DNA of 50,424 bases from the NCBI GenBank assembly GCA_007693485.1, contig REDM01000134.1:1-50424 (forward strand), given 5' to 3'. Numbering within the stretch: the first letter of the stretch is position 1; each line of letters starts with the position of its first letter. The notes under the pieces were generated by a model that saw only the letters and a list, made by a program, of their open reading frames with translations, was not told the DNA's origin and did no database searches. Positions 9,791 to 17,991 of this stretch are shown in pieces. The position numbers and the translations under genes were made by a program. The DNA is from Spirochaetaceae bacterium (lineage in GTDB: Bacteria; Spirochaetota; Spirochaetia; DSM-27196; PWMO01).

Positions 9791-10870
9791 TCACTGCGCG
9801 GCAACGCGCAGCATATGTCCGGCAATTCCCGACAGCGGAAGGATCTTGTCGACGGCTTTCCGCTTGACCGCTTCGTTTGGCATTCCGTATACCACGCAGG
9901 ACTGTTCATCCTGCGCGATATTGTACGCTCCGGCTTCCTTCATCTCGAGCATGCCCCGAGCTCCGTCGTCTCCCATTCCCGTCATGATGATGCCAACGGC
10001 GTTCTTTCCCGCGTACCGAGCCGCAGAGCGAAACAGAACATCAACCGACGGGCGGTGGCGGCTCACCAACGGCCCTTCACGAACCTCCGTATAATAGCGG
10101 GCTCCACTTCGCTTGAGCAGGCAGTGGCGATTTCCAGGGGCTATGAGTGCTCGGCCGCGGACTACGGTATCGTTATCCTCAGCCTCTTTGACGGTTATGC
10201 GGCACAGTCCGTCGAGTCGCCGAGCGAACGCCGCGGTGAAGTTTTCCGGCATGTGTTGCACGATAACGATGCCCGGCGAATCGAGCGGCAACGCCTCAAG
10301 AAATTCACGAAGCGCCTCGGTTCCGCCGGTGGACGCGCCAACCACAATGACGCGCTCAGTCGTTTCGATCACCGCATGCGACCGTACCGGCGGCAATACG
10401 GCATCGGCGGTCAGCTTGGGAGACACGTCCATGCGCGCCCCTGCGGAGGGGTTGATCTTCTTTACCTTGGACAGGTGGGCGGCCTTCACCACATCACGAA
10501 TCCGAACCTTTGACTCTTCGAGAAACTGCTTTGTACCCATTTTGGGCTTTTCGATGATGTCGACCGCACCGTATTCGAGTGCCTGCAGCGCATTCCCCGA
10601 TCCGGACCCGGCCTGTGACGAGCAGATCACTACAGGAATCGGATGCTGACTCATCAACTGTTTGAGAAAACTGATGCCATCCATTCGTGGCATCTCAATG
10701 TCGAGGGTGATCACGTCCGGAATCAGCGTTTCCAGTTTTTTTGCGGCGATGATCGGATCCGAAGCGGTGGAGACCACCTCAATATCGGGATCGTCCTGCA
10801 GCAGGGTCTTGAGCGTTTCCCGCACGACGGCTGAATCATCGACAATCATCACTTTAATCGGATCAGGCAT
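9791..10870 (-). CDS. cheB: CheB chemoreceptor glutamate methylesterase/deamidase
   Basis: 359 aa. N-terminal receiver with DD at 11-12 and Asp57 ([13 protein letters not shown]), then the C-terminal methylesterase with the catalytic triad motifs [12 protein letters not shown] (Ser), [10 protein letters not shown] (His) and [11 protein letters not shown] (Asp). Removes methyl groups from receptor glutamates and deamidates glutamines when phosphorylated by CheA. Start chosen at ATG 10870 with AGGA five bases upstream; a GTG at 10882 overlapping the cheR stop (GTGA) is also in frame and adds four residues. No chemoreceptor gene lies in the window. Confidence 0.95.
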   Translation of the reverse strand: MPDPIKVMIVDDSAVVRETLKTLLQDDPDIEVVSTASDPIIAAKKLETLIPDVITLDIEMPRMDGISFLKQLMSQHPIPVVICSSQAGSGSGNALQALEYGAVDIIEKPKMGTKQFLEESKVRIRDVVKAAHLSKVKKINPSAGARMDVSPKLTADAVLPPVRSHAVIETTERVIVVGASTGGTEALREFLEALPLDSPGIVIVQHMPENFTAAFARRLDGLCRITVKEAEDNDTVVRGRALIAPGNRHCLLKRSGARYYTEVREGPLVSRHRPSVDVLFRSAARYAGKNAVGIIMTGMGDDGARGMLEMKEAGAYNIAQDEQSCVVYGMPNEAVKRKAVDKILPLSGIAGHMLRVAAQ

Positions 10871-10878
10871 GACGTTCC

Positions 10879-11811
10879 TCACTCCGGTTTGCGATAGATG
10901 GTTGGCGCCACTGAGAAGACCGGCAGCTCCATGCCGGCAAGCGTTTCCGAGTGCCCAAGAAACAGGTAACCGCCGGGTCGCAGCTGCCGATAGAGCTTAC
11001 GGAGCAGCCGAGTCTGGTTTTCGCGGTCGAAGTAAATGATCACATTGCGGCAAAAAATGACCTCAAACAGCTCCCGAATGCCGAAGTCTTCGTCCATGAG
11101 GTTCAGACGATGAAAGAGCACCCGGGAGCGCAGCTCGGGCTTGACCCGCACCAGCCTGCTGTTGCGATCCTTGCTGCGAAGCAGATACTTTCGCTGCATC
11201 GCTTCCGGCACCGGAACAACGCGATCTTCGGTGTAGACCGCCTTTCGCCCCCGCTCGAGAACCTGGGTCGAGATATCGGTACCGAGAATCTGGTATGAGA
11301 AATCCCGATGCTGTTCCCGAAACTCCTGCAGAACCATCGCAAGCGTGTAGGGCTCTTCTCCGGTCGATGACGCCGTTGACCAGACCCGAAACGGAGCACG
11401 TACTCCCCAGTGATCGCCGTACCGTTCAGGCAGAAGTCTTCGCAACAAAAAGTCAAAGTGGTCGGATTCACGAAAAAAATCGGTCTTGTTGGTGGTTACC
11501 GCATCGATCATGTGCAGCAGCTCACCGTTTTTCTGTGCGGGGTCAAATACATACTCCAGATACTGCTCAAAACCTTCGAGCTTCATCAGCCGGATCCGCT
11601 TGTAGAGGCGTGATTCCAGCATGATGCGCTTGGCGGGCGGCATTCGTATTCCGAGTTCGCGTTCGATGTAGGTACTCAGCCGTCGGAACTGATTATCGGA
11701 CAACCCTGCAATGCCCGGCGTTCGGGCGATATCGGACGCTCCTTCTTTTCCGCCGTCAAGGCCGCCGCCACTCACTGGTGTAGCGTCATGGCTTCGCGCG
11801 TGCACAGTCAC
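10879..11811 (-). CDS. cheR: CheR chemoreceptor protein-glutamate methyltransferase
   Basis: 310 aa. An N-terminal CheR_N helical domain ([22 protein letters not shown]...) is followed by the SAM-dependent methyltransferase domain with [47 protein letters not shown] and [16 protein letters not shown], all standard CheR motifs. There is no C-terminal TPR or VWRF-tether segment to bind. The GTG at 11811 begins one base after the cheA stop and has GGGAGTGAG directly upstream, so translation is probably coupled to cheA. An in-frame start at 11856 would overlap cheA by 44 bp and has no support. The first ~40 residues are poorly conserved linker. Confidence 0.94.
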   Translation of the reverse strand: MTVHARSHDATPVSGGGLDGGKEGASDIARTPGIAGLSDNQFRRLSTYIERELGIRMPPAKRIMLESRLYKRIRLMKLEGFEQYLEYVFDPAQKNGELLHMIDAVTTNKTDFFRESDHFDFLLRRLLPERYGDHWGVRAPFRVWSTASSTGEEPYTLAMVLQEFREQHRDFSYQILGTDISTQVLERGRKAVYTEDRVVPVPEAMQRKYLLRSKDRNSRLVRVKPELRSRVLFHRLNLMDEDFGIRELFEVIFCRNVIIYFDRENQTRLLRKLYRQLRPGGYLFLGHSETLAGMELPVFSVAPTIYRKPE

Positions 11812-11812
11812 C

Positions 11813-13963
11813 TCACTCCCGCGCGGGCACGGCGAGCGTGCCGAGGCGGTGAACATCGAGAATCAACGCGACGGACCCGTCGCCCAGAATTGTCGCCCCC
11901 GAGATTCCCTCGAGATCGCGATAGAGTCGTCCCATATTCTTGATCACGGTCTGGAGATCGCCGACTACTTCGTCGACCACAAAGCCAATCGCACCATCCG
12001 GGCTATGAACCACCACCACCTGCTCGATAGCAGGAAGTTCGCCGGACACAGAGAACACATCCCGAAGCCGCACGTACGGCAGGACAGCCCCCCGGTTATT
12101 GATGATCTTTCTTCCATTCTGCTCGTTGCGCATCTCGGCACTGAGCTCGATGCACTCCTGCACCGCCTGAAGGGGGAACACGAAACCCCGACCGTCAATC
12201 TCTACCAGGAGTCCGTCAATAATTGCAAGCGTCAACGGAATGGTAAGCTTCATCCGGGTACCTTTTCCCGGGGTGGACTCTACCGATACGTTACCGCCGA
12301 GTGACTCGATCTCTTTCTTGACCACATCCAATCCGACGCCGCGTCCCGAGACCTGGGTGACCGCTCGTGCGGTCGAGAATCCTGGTGAGAATATCAGATG
12401 CAGAATGTCTGATTCGCTCAACTCGGCGTTTGCCGCCACCAGCCCCCGGTCTCGCGCTTTGGCAAGAATCTTCTCACGGTTGAGGCCGGCGCCGTCGTCT
12501 TCAATGGTTATCACCACCGACGCGCCCGAGTGTGCCGCGGACAGCCGGATTACGCCGGTCTCCGGTTTATTGGTTCGAGCCCGCTCTTCCGGCGATTCCA
12601 GCCCATGGTCAACACAGTTGCGGATAATATGGACGAGGGGATCGTTCAGACGGTCGATCACCGTCTTGTCCAGTTCGGTCTCGCCCCCGGTGGTGATCAT
12701 TTCGATCTGTTTTCCCAGCTCTTGCGATAGGTCACGCACAAGCCGCCGGAACTTGCTGAACGTGGATCCCATCGGAACCATCCGAATACTCATGGTACTG
12801 TCGCGAAGCTCGTCGGTCAGGCGCTCAAAGTTCTCCGACAGCGAGGTGAGAAACGGGTTATCAAGCTGCTTCGCCGTCTGGGTCAACCGCGCCTGGAGGG
12901 TCACGATCTCGCCGACCAGATCAACCATGACGTCGAGCTTATCCGAACCCACGCGGATGCTCGACGTGGCCATTTCATTTTGCACCCGTTCGCGCGAGCG
13001 CTGCACGTGCTGCTGCTCTTCCAGTGCGGCCTGGACGTCCTGCTCGGCAACGCCCTGTTCAACGAGCATTTGGCCCAGTCGCTTCTGCGTGCCTGCGGCA
13101 CGCTCAACGGTTTCCAGGTCCACCACGCCCCGCTCGGCGAGAATCTCACCGAGTCGACGATGGGGACCGTCGTCAATCGACGAAAGGTCGTCGATCGGAT
13201 TTACCGACACGCCGGCCGAATCCTCGATAAAAATGAACACGTCGCGAACCGCATTTGCGGATTTCCGCGTGGTCAACAAAACGTCCCAGGAAACCAGACA
13301 TTGCAGCGGATCAATCTCACTCAGTATCGGAACCCGCCCGAGATAGGGAACGACCGTGCACTCTCCCATCTCAGCGAGCTCACCAAGCAGCAACAGCGGA
13401 TTGGTTCCATTGAGATAGATGTCGGGTTTGGGGGTGAACCGGATGCGATAGGTGACAAAGTGGTCCAGATCGTCTCCGTCGCTCCCACCGGGAAACGGTG
13501 ACTCGTCCGGTGCGTCTTCCTTGCCAATCGCGCGGGTGACCTCCGCGGGCACCGGAGTAATCGCGTGGGACTGTGGGCCACGGGTCTGATCAGAGACATA
13601 CTGTTGCAGCTGCGATACAATGACCTTGGAATGGGCGGACAGATCGTTGTCGGCCTCTCCATTACTGTCCAACAGCGTGCGAATATGGTCCCGAACCGCA
13701 AGGGTAATATTGATCAGGTTGACGTCGAGCGTAAGTGACCCGTCACGCACCAGCTCCAGAACGGTCTCGATCTCGTGGGCAAAGTTGGAGATCTCCTGAA
13801 ACCCAAACATCGCCGCCGACCCTTTGATGGTATGCATGCAGCGAAAGACCGCCGAGATCTCTTCCCGGTTGGTCGGATTGTGTTCCAACTCGAGCAGGGA
13901 GTGCTCGAGGTTGTTGAGCAAGTCGTACGCTTCTTCGCGGAAGTTTTCCTTGAACTTATCCAT
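11813..13963 (-). CDS. cheA: CheA chemotaxis-type histidine kinase with an extra inserted region
   Basis: 716 aa. HPt domain (residues 1-110) with phospho-acceptor His44 in MHTIKGSA. A P2-like regulator-binding segment (about 170-270, YRIRFTPKPDIYLNGTNPL...). Then, unusually, two tandem helical repeats of about 23 residues beginning LGEILAERG and LGQMLVEQG, like the N-terminal domains of GspE/MshE ATPases. P3 dimerisation (DLVGEIVTLQARL), P4 ATPase (RNCVDHGLESPEER, IEDDGAGLN, SGRGVGLDVVKKEIESLGG) and a C-terminal CheW-like P5 follow. The ATG at 13963 gives the conserved MDKFKENFREEA start and overlaps the STAS stop by 8 bp. No cheW is adjacent, so coupling to receptors would need a CheW from elsewhere. 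Confidence 0.95.
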   Translation of the reverse strand: MDKFKENFREEAYDLLNNLEHSLLELEHNPTNREEISAVFRCMHTIKGSAAMFGFQEISNFAHEIETVLELVRDGSLTLDVNLINITLAVRDHIRTLLDSNGEADNDLSAHSKVIVSQLQQYVSDQTRGPQSHAITPVPAEVTRAIGKEDAPDESPFPGGSDGDDLDHFVTYRIRFTPKPDIYLNGTNPLLLLGELAEMGECTVVPYLGRVPILSEIDPLQCLVSWDVLLTTRKSANAVRDVFIFIEDSAGVSVNPIDDLSSIDDGPHRRLGEILAERGVVDLETVERAAGTQKRLGQMLVEQGVAEQDVQAALEEQQHVQRSRERVQNEMATSSIRVGSDKLDVMVDLVGEIVTLQARLTQTAKQLDNPFLTSLSENFERLTDELRDSTMSIRMVPMGSTFSKFRRLVRDLSQELGKQIEMITTGGETELDKTVIDRLNDPLVHIIRNCVDHGLESPEERARTNKPETGVIRLSAAHSGASVVITIEDDGAGLNREKILAKARDRGLVAANAELSESDILHLIFSPGFSTARAVTQVSGRGVGLDVVKKEIESLGGNVSVESTPGKGTRMKLTIPLTLAIIDGLLVEIDGRGFVFPLQAVQECIELSAEMRNEQNGRKIINNRGAVLPYVRLRDVFSVSGELPAIEQVVVVHSPDGAIGFVVDEVVGDLQTVIKNMGRLYRDLEGISGATILGDGSVALILDVHRLGTLAVPARE

Positions 13964-14348
13964 GGCGAACGCCCTTCGCTTTTGAAGATCGATCGGCCCC
14001 GGTGTTGGTGGCACCGGCCGGCCGCTCAAAGTCGAGCAGGGCAGCGGCAAGGTCCGGCCCCTCTTCGGGCGCCCGCTTGCAGAACCCGCCCTGCTCGAGC
14101 GCGTCGCGTACCACGGACGGCACCGTCCCCGTGAAGTCAAACCGCTTCTTCTCGGAAAGAGCCTGGCGCTTCGCCGCATAGAGCAGATGGATCGCCGTCA
14201 GGTCGATCGCTTCGACGTGCGACAGGTTGACAAGCGTACTCGGGGCATGAGCAAGCGCATCGAGGAGCATTACCCGAAGCGCCTCCGCCCGGTCAATGGT
14301 TGCTCGTCGGTCAAGCGTAATTACTTTGAGTGAACCGTTTTCTGTCAT
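13956..14348 (-). CDS. STAS-domain protein (anti-sigma factor antagonist-like)
   Basis: 130 aa. Residues about 5-95 form a STAS domain: LKVITLDRRATIDRAEALRVMLLDAL, then VNLSHVEAIDLTAIHLLYAAKRQA. In SpoIIAA-type proteins the core motif is DSSG with the second Ser phosphorylated; here it reads DLTA, so a Thr could take that role. The C-terminal ~35 residues are a polar tail. It leads the cheA operon and overlaps cheA by 8 bp, so it is probably translated with it and may bind CheA or set its activity. STAS proteins with chemosensory kinases are known, but the role of this one is inferred only from position. Confidence 0.8.
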   Translation of the reverse strand: MTENGSLKVITLDRRATIDRAEALRVMLLDALAHAPSTLVNLSHVEAIDLTAIHLLYAAKRQALSEKKRFDFTGTVPSVVRDALEQGGFCKRAPEEGPDLAAALLDFERPAGATNTGADRSSKAKGVRHG

Positions 14349-14378
14349 AGTCCCGTCCTTTTGCAGAGGGTCGACGAC

Positions 14379-14407
14379 AGTATACTACAAAACAGAGAAT
14401 ATTGGAA
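14379..14407 (-). promoter_or_regulatory. Putative promoter of the STAS-cheA-cheR-cheB-kinase operon
   Basis: On the minus strand TTCCAA (14402-14407) lies 17 bp from TATACT (14379-14384, 5 of 6 matches). Transcription would start near 14372, about 24 nt before the STAS start codon at 14348. This is the only promoter-like sequence in the 76-bp gap after the HtrA-like gene. I see no sigma-28 type motif. Confidence 0.55.
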
Positions 14408-14424
14408 CGCGGAAGGAGAGGAAA

Positions 14425-16224
14425 TTAGAGAAAATTATCTCTTTCTAAGAAGGTGGCAAGCTGCAACCCGCTTTCGAGAAACCCGGCGCGCCGCTGCCGA
14501 ATAATGATCTGGAGAATCGCGATGCGGCGGTCAAGATCGACGCGCCAATTCTGGAGCGAAAACGGATCCTGAGCCGAGAGTCCCGATTCATCGGCGAGCA
14601 TTCCCGGGTAGACGTGGGTCACCACAAAATTGCGCTGCCAACGGTTGGTGCTGATGTTGCTGGTCTCCATACCGAACAGCGGCGGAAACAGCTCTTCGGT
14701 GCTGACGCGATCGAGCAGGTCCTCGATCGGACTGAACGGACGCACCGCCACTGCAACCAGTCGATCCAGCTCCCCACCGTTGCGACGAACCCGGACATTG
14801 ACCAGCTCGCCGGGTATCCGATCGAGCAGTACAGTCTGAGCATCATTGATGCGTGTTGGCCGCCATCCCGCCAATTCGAGCAGTACATCCCCGGAGCGAA
14901 TACCCGCACGATCAGCCGGGCTGCCCGGTGCGACAAAGATGATCTTCAGCTCGCGTTCCGCGGTTTCGTGTACCGCCACCCCCATCCACGCGTGCTCAAC
15001 CTCTCCCTCCTGATACAGCTGCGGCAGGAAATGGTTGATCCAGAATGACGGAATCGCGAAGTTCACTCCCTGAAACTGGGGAATGCCGGCAAATACCACC
15101 CCTACCAGATCTCCTTCACGATTCACCACCGGGCCACCCGAGTTGCCCGGGTTAACTGGAACATCCACCTGCATCGCGTCTCCGAGTTGCAGAAACCGTC
15201 GGCCCGTCGCGGAGATGATCCCCGAGGTGATGCTGTTCTCCAGTCCGCCGGGCGAACCAATTGCAAAAATCTGAGTCCCCGGCTCGAGTGTTCGGATCTC
15301 CGTGAAGGAGAAAATATAACTCGGATCAATTTCAACTTTCAGAAGCGCTATATCAAAAATTCGGTTATACCCGACGACCCGGGCGGGAATGCGCCGATCA
15401 ATTGCACGGGGAAGACGAACAAACAGCCGGGAGAAACCGCGATAGGTCGGATCTACTTCGCTCTCGATCACGTGGTAGTTGGTAATCAGGTAGCCGCGGC
15501 GGTCGATGAAAAACCCGCTTCCAATGACGCGATCGGGGATACCCACACCGCGCTCAAGTCGCACGCCACGATTGACCCAGATTGTTGCGGTGCCTTCGAT
15601 CAGTTGGGCGGCGGTTGGCCTGTGTTCAAGAAATGCCCCGTACTCTTCCGGCACTTCGATGTCGCGCTCGCCGGCAACTACAGAAAGCTGCTCGAGCATG
15701 AAACGGTTATTGTTGGAAAAGGCGACCTGTGCAAACCGGTCGAGTTCGTCATCGGACAGGGAGGTAAGATCTGGCAGCCGCAACAGCAGATGCAAGCCGG
15801 CAATCTCGTTGCCGTTCTGGATTTCGTGGTCAGCCCACCGCCGCAACAGATCGTCGGAGGTCGCGCCGTTGAGCAATTCTTCCCGCCCCAGAGCGCGTAA
15901 CGACCGATAGAAGCGCAGCGCATCTCGATACTCCGAGGCTTCGATCGCGTGCGTGAGCAACCGTTCGAGTGCGTCCTCCGCGAGCACGGCAAACTCGTTG
16001 AGCTCGGCTTCGGAGAAAAGGTCATCCTCCCCAAGCACCCCGAGTCGTGCGATTGCATACTCGGGATTCCCGGAATCAATTCGCTCGCGCAGATCTTCAG
16101 CAATGAACTCTCGGCGGCGACTCGGGTCGACCGACCGCGCCGCCATGCCGGCACACCCCGACACCATCAACACAGATGCCAGCAGGCACGCGATCGAGAA
16201 CATGTGACGGATCGTTCGACGCAT
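14425..16224 (-). CDS. HtrA/DegP-like trypsin-fold protease, predicted lipoprotein, with PDZ domain
   Basis: 599 aa. A signal peptide ends in the lipobox VSGC (Cys24), so it is predicted to be membrane-anchored by lipid. Residues about 35-200 are helical and TPR-like, an unusual extension for this family. The protease domain (about 210-405) has His251 (LITNYHV), Asp291 (FDIALLKV) and Ser362 (VNPGNSGGP): a complete triad. A PDZ domain follows (about 410-495, APGSPADRAGIRSGDVLLELAG), then a ~100-residue unassigned C-terminus. Its start codon directly abuts the stop of the TPR gene upstream, which itself overlaps ftsH: a likely envelope quality-control operon ftsH-TPR-htrA. Substrate unknown. 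Confidence 0.87.
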   Translation of the reverse strand: MRRTIRHMFSIACLLASVLMVSGCAGMAARSVDPSRRREFIAEDLRERIDSGNPEYAIARLGVLGEDDLFSEAELNEFAVLAEDALERLLTHAIEASEYRDALRFYRSLRALGREELLNGATSDDLLRRWADHEIQNGNEIAGLHLLLRLPDLTSLSDDELDRFAQVAFSNNNRFMLEQLSVVAGERDIEVPEEYGAFLEHRPTAAQLIEGTATIWVNRGVRLERGVGIPDRVIGSGFFIDRRGYLITNYHVIESEVDPTYRGFSRLFVRLPRAIDRRIPARVVGYNRIFDIALLKVEIDPSYIFSFTEIRTLEPGTQIFAIGSPGGLENSITSGIISATGRRFLQLGDAMQVDVPVNPGNSGGPVVNREGDLVGVVFAGIPQFQGVNFAIPSFWINHFLPQLYQEGEVEHAWMGVAVHETAERELKIIFVAPGSPADRAGIRSGDVLLELAGWRPTRINDAQTVLLDRIPGELVNVRVRRNGGELDRLVAVAVRPFSPIEDLLDRVSTEELFPPLFGMETSNISTNRWQRNFVVTHVYPGMLADESGLSAQDPFSLQNWRVDLDRRIAILQIIIRQRRAGFLESGLQLATFLERDNFL

Positions 16225-17991
16225 CTATTCAGTCCCTATCGACAATATGTCGCTGAAGAACTCAATCGACAAGTCAAACTCTCCGTTTTCGCCGCTGGTG
16301 TACTGTCGCTGTACCAGAAGGTCCTGCAGGTATCGCTCACGTACGTCGATGACCCCGTCACGGTCAAGGTCCCACGCTCGAGTTTCGAGTGCGCCAAACA
16401 CCTCGTAGTATTCGGCCACTCGATCGGGGAGCGACACCACCGTAATCATGACAAGGGTTCCGTCTCGAAACGTCTCAATCACCTCGAATGACCCGTCGCC
16501 GGTGAGGTCGCGCATCCCTTCGGCGGGAAGTCCGTTCTCATACCGAACCACGAAATCGGTCATACCATCGCCCGTTGTATCGGCAACGGAACGCACGGGC
16601 TGGCCGTTTTCCAACTGCACGATCCGGTGCGGCAACGCGGCCGAGGCGGTATGGTGTTCCACGAACGCCGCGTTTCGACGAACGGTATCACGATCCAGAA
16701 TCGTAAACGGGTCCGCGAGTGCCAGCGGTTGCAGAGCGTCCGGGAGAACAACGCCGTCAGCGTCCCGCTGCGGATCGCTAAGCCGCGGATTCACCAACAG
16801 AAGCTCAAGGCGATCTCCAATCATCCGGTACACCACCCGGCCACCGTCTGCGTCGGGAAACGTCACCCGACGTACCGCCGGATAGTCACCATACTCAAGG
16901 TTCGAGTATCCGCCGGGACCGGTATGCTCAACCATCCGCGGAAGAAGATTTTCGATGGACATCATGAACTCAGGACGACCATCTCGATTCGGATCGACCT
17001 CCCAGGTGTGCAGTCTTCCAGCCGAAACGATCAGTCTCTGTTCCGGAACTCCTTTTCTGGCTCGGTCGACCACCAGTTCGCCGGTAAAGTCAGTGAATCG
17101 TTCGAGAAGACGCTCGCGCATTCCATCGTTTCCCGCCTCGAAGGCACGACGAATCAGGTCGTGCTCGTATGCGCCCCCGAGTGCGAGAAAGCGATCAAAC
17201 TCGCGCTCCATCGCCGCTTCGGACAGCCCCGCACTTTCGAGCAGGAGCAGGGCTGCCACCGGATCGTCTCCCTCAAGCACAAAGTAACGCTCGAGCGCTT
17301 CGCGTCGGTGGGTGCTGTCTGGAACACGGATAAGGTAACTGAGCAAGAGCCGTCGGTATTCAGGAGTTGGCGCCTCGTACCGGCGCACCGCCAGATAGTC
17401 TCGAAAGCCGGGGACGGGGACCCGCTCGAGAAGCAGCCGAAAAAAACGCGGATCGTCCAGGTAGATGCGAACACCGGCACCGGCGCGCTGCTCGGCTTCA
17501 ATCGCGCGCCCACTGCCGAAGAGGGCCCGCGCGTACTCAAACAGAAGGTTTCGATCAAACAGGGGATCGATTCCTGCCTGCTCAATGATTTCGATCGCCT
17601 GACGGTGCTCACCCATCCGGTTCAGCAGGGCGGCAGCACGCGCTCGCGTCTCGGTTCCGTCAAATCGAACAAACCGGTCTGCGCCGAGCGCTCGCCGGTA
17701 TGCGGCGACGGCGTCCCGGATCCGAACCGAATCGTGCTCCGCGACTCGCCCGACGACAACGTGCAGGTCGGACTCATCCGAGCGGAACTCCAGGCCGCGG
17801 CGAGCCACATCGGCCGCGCGCTGGCGCTCACCGGCCCGATAGAGTTCAATCGCCTCGTCGGCATACACCCTCGCGAGATCTCGGTCCTGAGCCATGCCCG
17901 AGGACAACGCCACGAGAAACACAACTGTGCACGCGATCGTTCTGTTCGTAACCCGCCTCACCCTTTGCCCGGAAATCCGGTATCCATACAT
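16225..17991 (-). CDS. Exported TPR-repeat protein of unknown function
   Basis: 588 aa. N-terminal basic segment plus hydrophobic stretch (TIACTVVFLVALSSGMAQ) looks like a signal peptide with cleavage after about residue 34. Helical TPR-like repeats follow (AIELYRAGERQRAADVARRGLEF; AVAAYRRALGADRF; ALLNRMGEHRQAIEIIEQAGI). The C-terminal half contains several short DxDGxxD-like strands (VDPNRDGRPEFMMSI, DTTGDGMTDFVVRYENG, DLTGDGSFEVIETF, DLDRDGVIDVRERY), resembling calcium-binding FG-GAP/EF-like beta repeats. The ATG at 17991 overlaps the ftsH stop (TAATG) with GGCGGA upstream. The architecture suggests a periplasmic scaffold working with the downstream HtrA-like lipoprotein; I do not recognise a named family. 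Confidence 0.7.
   Translation of the reverse strand: MYGYRISGQRVRRVTNRTIACTVVFLVALSSGMAQDRDLARVYADEAIELYRAGERQRAADVARRGLEFRSDESDLHVVVGRVAEHDSVRIRDAVAAYRRALGADRFVRFDGTETRARAAALLNRMGEHRQAIEIIEQAGIDPLFDRNLLFEYARALFGSGRAIEAEQRAGAGVRIYLDDPRFFRLLLERVPVPGFRDYLAVRRYEAPTPEYRRLLLSYLIRVPDSTHRREALERYFVLEGDDPVAALLLLESAGLSEAAMEREFDRFLALGGAYEHDLIRRAFEAGNDGMRERLLERFTDFTGELVVDRARKGVPEQRLIVSAGRLHTWEVDPNRDGRPEFMMSIENLLPRMVEHTGPGGYSNLEYGDYPAVRRVTFPDADGGRVVYRMIGDRLELLLVNPRLSDPQRDADGVVLPDALQPLALADPFTILDRDTVRRNAAFVEHHTASAALPHRIVQLENGQPVRSVADTTGDGMTDFVVRYENGLPAEGMRDLTGDGSFEVIETFRDGTLVMITVVSLPDRVAEYYEVFGALETRAWDLDRDGVIDVRERYLQDLLVQRQYTSGENGEFDLSIEFFSDILSIGTE

Noticed and set aside
14425-14440. AGAGA/TCTCT hairpin at the end of the HtrA-like gene as a terminator
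   Set aside because: Five weak pairs including the stop codon, no uninterrupted T-run.
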